Source: Azotobacter chroococcum
GTDB taxonomy: Bacteria; Pseudomonadota; Gammaproteobacteria; Pseudomonadales; Pseudomonadaceae
NCBI RefSeq assembly: GCF_004339665.1
Contig: NZ_SMMU01000004.1
Location: 124,001 to 188,000, forward strand
Reading direction: 5' to 3'
Length of the DNA stretch: 64,000 nt
The notes beneath the pieces are model-generated. The model searched no databases. It had not been told where the DNA came from and was given only the letters and a program-made list of their open reading frames with translations. A program made the position numbers and the translations under genes. Below are positions 63,401 through 64,000 of this stretch, one piece after another (the first letter of the stretch is position 1; each line of letters opens with the position of its first letter).

Positions 63401-64000
63401 GCTCGATGAGCATCGAGTCGACCCCGGGCGCCGGAACCCGCTTCCTGATCCGCCTGCCGTTCACCGTGTCGATCAACCGCGCGCTGATGGTGCTCGCCGG
63501 CGAGGACCTCTATGCGGTGCCGCTGAACACCATCGAGGGCATCGTGCGGGTAGCGCCCCGCGAGCTGGAGGCGCTCTATGCGCGGCGTGCCGGCGGCCAG
63601 AAGGACCAGGCGGGCCTCGAGTACGCCGGCAAGCGCTATGAGCTGCGCTATCTCGGCGAGCTGCTGGACAACGGCCAGCAGCCCAGGCTGGCCGGCCAGC
63701 ACATGCCGCTGCCGGTGATCCTGCTGCGCTCCAGCGAGCAGGCGGTGGCGGTGCAGGTGGACGGCCTGGCCGGTTCCCGCGAGATCGTGGTGAAGAGCCT
63801 CGGTCCGCAGTTCGCCGTGGTGCCGGGGATCTCCGGCGCGACCATCCTCGGCGACGGCCGGGTGGTGGTGATTCTCGACCTGCTGGCGACCCTGCGCGAG
63901 CGTCTGGCCAGCCTGCAGCCGAGTGTGCCGATCCTGTCCGAGGCGTCTGCCGAGGCCGAGAAGGAGCGGCCGCTGCTGGTGATGGTGGTGGACGATTCGG
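57448..64000 (+). CDS. chpA: Chemosensory histidine kinase ChpA (3' truncated by window end)
   Basis: An open frame of 2184 codons running off the window. The N-terminal 640 residues are helical with degenerate HPt-like segments. Four clear HPt sites follow, with the phospho-accepting His at 706 (FHTLKGSGRM), 855 (LHTLKGSAHM), 1311 and 1509 (both LHTLKGGARM). After a Pro/Ala linker come the dimerisation and CheA-type ATPase domains (MLRNAIDHGIE, LADDGGGIRL, GRGVGMDVVHSE), a CheW-like domain, and the start of a receiver domain (LLVMVVDDS) at the very end. ChpA phosphorylates PilG and PilH to steer twitching. ATG at 57448 has TGGAG 7 bases upstream. The linker near residues 1100-1195 contains a direct repeat. 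Confidence 0.96.
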   Translation, partial: MGDRHDYVALEWVKGEIAETLKQARHALEAFVESPQDLSRIRFCLAYIHQVQGTLQMVEFYGAALLAEEMEQLAQAMLDDRTGNRGEALEVLMQAILQLPVYLERIQAARRDLPLVVLPLLNDLRVARGEGLLSENSLFAPDLGGPAPLSETALAALRTPETAVLLRKLRQMLQLALVGVIRDQDVATNLGYLAKVFARLESLCRNAPLGPLWEIAAALVEGLGDGSVSLGGALRDLLRQVEKELKRLVEQGVDGINQPAPEELLRGLLFYAAKAPVGGARLQALKARYRLDELLPDSGVVDEERARLAGPDRDAMRSVVAALCEELVRVKDSLDLFVRSDRRQLAELESLLPPLKQVGDTLGVLGFGQPRKIVVDQLEAIRGLARGQWTPDDAVLMDVAGALLYVEATLAGMVGTAEERSREESLLPTTDVAQIHQMVIKEARTGLEQAKDAIIEFIASQWNHEHLQRVPLLLTQVRGGLSMIPLARASALIDGCNRYIQEQLLVGRVVPDWQSLDTLADAITGIEYYLERLSEDHGSASERLLDVAEESLASLGYPLAEKPSILDRDTAAPARVAVPADLPAPPLVEPAGVAPETPVPAAPPAAGFLPPAGDAQVPAPAEETEAQASLAEVLAAPVQAINPPAAEVPPSLLPPPADEALVDEDLLEVFIEEAGEVLETLGEYFPRWCADTADKEALVEVRRAFHTLKGSGRMVRALIIGELAWSIENLLNRVLDRSIQPGAAVRQVVAEVLALMPALVEEFAAKAQRQRDDVDLLAASAHALALGEEPAVPAGAEPAVLPPSADEAGDELDAQLLEIFRNEAAIHLQTLDRFLAACARELPQGVTDDLQRALHTLKGSAHMAGLLPIAEIAMPLERLVKEYKTNLILIDLAEVELLQRAAQLLRRGLEQLDSRPLAPIDGSVAFLAEVRRLHQERLEAAKEGWQDDSGNVRDPRQIGRFLAEDMDTLLDAEDLLRHWRAQPAQPPELAALLGELEALGAGARQAELVQIDALCQALLALYGAVQAGHLSLGERFFDEAEAAHEALIGMLDQVAAALEVTPQPERVAALQALLDETAASQPLALEEGDAERSAADLPKSEPELAEPTPAQPEPAIAELLEVLPVETPELAAAMPESEASIPALYELDLAELDASEAAAELAEPTPAQPEPAIAEPLEVLPVETPELAVAVPESGAVIPALQPLELAAPEPPALEPAEPSIAEPAPGQPEPLAAQPSALPPEVAEPAPAVLAAAAVTPGILPGDGEVDDELAALFLEEALDLLESSARTLQRWLRQPEDSLALTALLRDLHTLKGGARMAGIAPIADLAHELEDLYEDLLEQARPDLAGLGALLERSHDRLAQLVEQLQARLPLGDPQDLVQALQGWRRQAAALTPEARGVRAGVLEPVALEAFGEALSFAESFDLAADVPPFDRPLLDFSTGQDAPLGGVAEPGPVQALLAPECDPELVEIFLEEGFDILESAGAALQRWLAEAADRIALEALQRDLHTLKGGARMAGIGEIGDLAHELEFLYEGLGNGRLEAGPALAGLLQACHDRLAVMLEALRERRPLQDGEALIAAIRDWCAGIREPEAAATAVQAEPASAAAPQPLMPEIAEAQPEAVAAPPAKPVPAAAAPLTLPGGPLLAASEVATGATASKALPFVQRAAEAAREAAAQRAPQEMVRVPAELLESLVNLAGETSIFRGRVEQQVSDIGFTLAEMESTIERVRDQLRRLDTETQAQILSRYQAEAERAGYEDFDPLEMDRHSQLQQLSRALFESASDLLDLKETLAARSRDAETLLLQQARVNTELQEGLMRTRMVPFERLLPRLRRVVRQVAGELGKPVEFSVGNAEGEMDRSVLERIVAPLEHMLRNAIDHGIEPAEVRRAAGKPEQGTIRLELLREGGDILLTLADDGGGIRLDAVRRKAVERGLMKPDAQLSDHEVLQFILEAGFSTADRVTQISGRGVGMDVVHSEVKQLGGSMSIESTPGAGTRFLIRLPFTVSINRALMVLAGEDLYAVPLNTIEGIVRVAPRELEALYARRAGGQKDQAGLEYAGKRYELRYLGELLDNGQQPRLAGQHMPLPVILLRSSEQAVAVQVDGLAGSREIVVKSLGPQFAVVPGISGATILGDGRVVVILDLLATLRERLASLQPSVPILSEASAEAEKERPLLVMVVDDS
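60752..61030 (+). repeat. Direct repeat in the chpA linker
   Basis: Two 108-base copies (60752-60859 and 60923-61030) differ at only a few positions, with a period of 171 bases (57 codons), so the frame is kept. They encode Pro/Glu/Ala-rich linker (ELAEPTPAQPEPAIAE and EVLPVETPELA) between two HPt domains. A recent in-frame duplication is likely. Confidence 0.85.

Noticed and set aside
59347-63702. A 1451-codon open frame on the minus strand inside chpA
   Set aside because: It mirrors the Leu/Glu/Ala-rich chpA coding sequence and has no recognisable domain; chpA has HPt, kinase and CheW motifs.

Overview
The window looks like chromosome of an Azotobacter-type diazotroph in the Pseudomonadaceae. 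It is GC-rich, and from about 20.4 kb to the right end the genes and gene order are those of pseudomonads (spoT, rpoZ, gmk, yicC, rph, crc, pyrE, argB, algC, dut, coaBC, radC, then met, pil and pyr blocks). The left third carries genes of the vanadium nitrogenase system (vnfA, vnfE, vnfN, vnfX), which are typical of Azotobacter. The species cannot be fixed from this sequence; A. chroococcum-like or another non-vinelandii Azotobacter is an inference.

1-12.5 kb: part of a pyoverdine-like (azotobactin-like) peptide siderophore locus. It holds the thioesterase end of an NRPS, a TonB-dependent receptor, a PvdH-type diaminobutyrate aminotransferase, a PvdF-type hydroxyornithine transformylase, an acetylpolyamine-amidohydrolase-like enzyme, a PvdQ-type acylase, a PvdE-type ABC exporter and a PepSY membrane protein. 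Three promoters with the pattern TAAAC-N16-CGTCT (divergent at 4.7 kb, and at 9.47 kb) suggest one iron-starvation ECF sigma factor drives the locus. A cluster of REP-like palindromes (12.6-12.8 kb) closes it. Next come a Fur-box-preceded ferric-siderophore ABC ATPase and a secreted His-rich protein of unknown function.

14.6-20.4 kb: vnfA then vnfENX on the minus strand. vnfE is preceded by a near-consensus sigma-54 promoter and two VnfA-type sites (GTAC-N6-GAAC and GTAC-N6-GTAC). Upstream of vnfA lies a small Nfu-type Fe-S carrier gene, and upstream of that a near-perfect ModE-type operator, which would place the vnfA operon under molybdate control. The V-nitrogenase structural genes are not in the window.

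20.4-43.9 kb: housekeeping genes: stringent response (spoT, rpoZ), purine and pyrimidine metabolism (gmk, pyrE, dut, rdgB), catabolite control (crc), arginine (argB), alginate/LPS sugar (algC), coenzyme A (coaBC), thiamine (thiS, thiG), methionine (metX, metW), proline (proC), RNA processing (rph, yicC, trmB) and envelope genes. A TSUP-family membrane protein gene on the opposite strand splits the usual gmk-rpoZ-spoT run.

43.9-64 kb: two type IV pilus modules, pilT-pilU and the Chp chemosensory operon pilG-pilH-pilI-pilJ-pilK-chpA (chpA runs off the end). Between them on the minus strand lie the pyrimidine operon ruvX-pyrR-pyrB-pyrC' with algH, and the tonB3-gshB pair.

No tRNA, rRNA, CRISPR array, transposase or phage gene was recognised.
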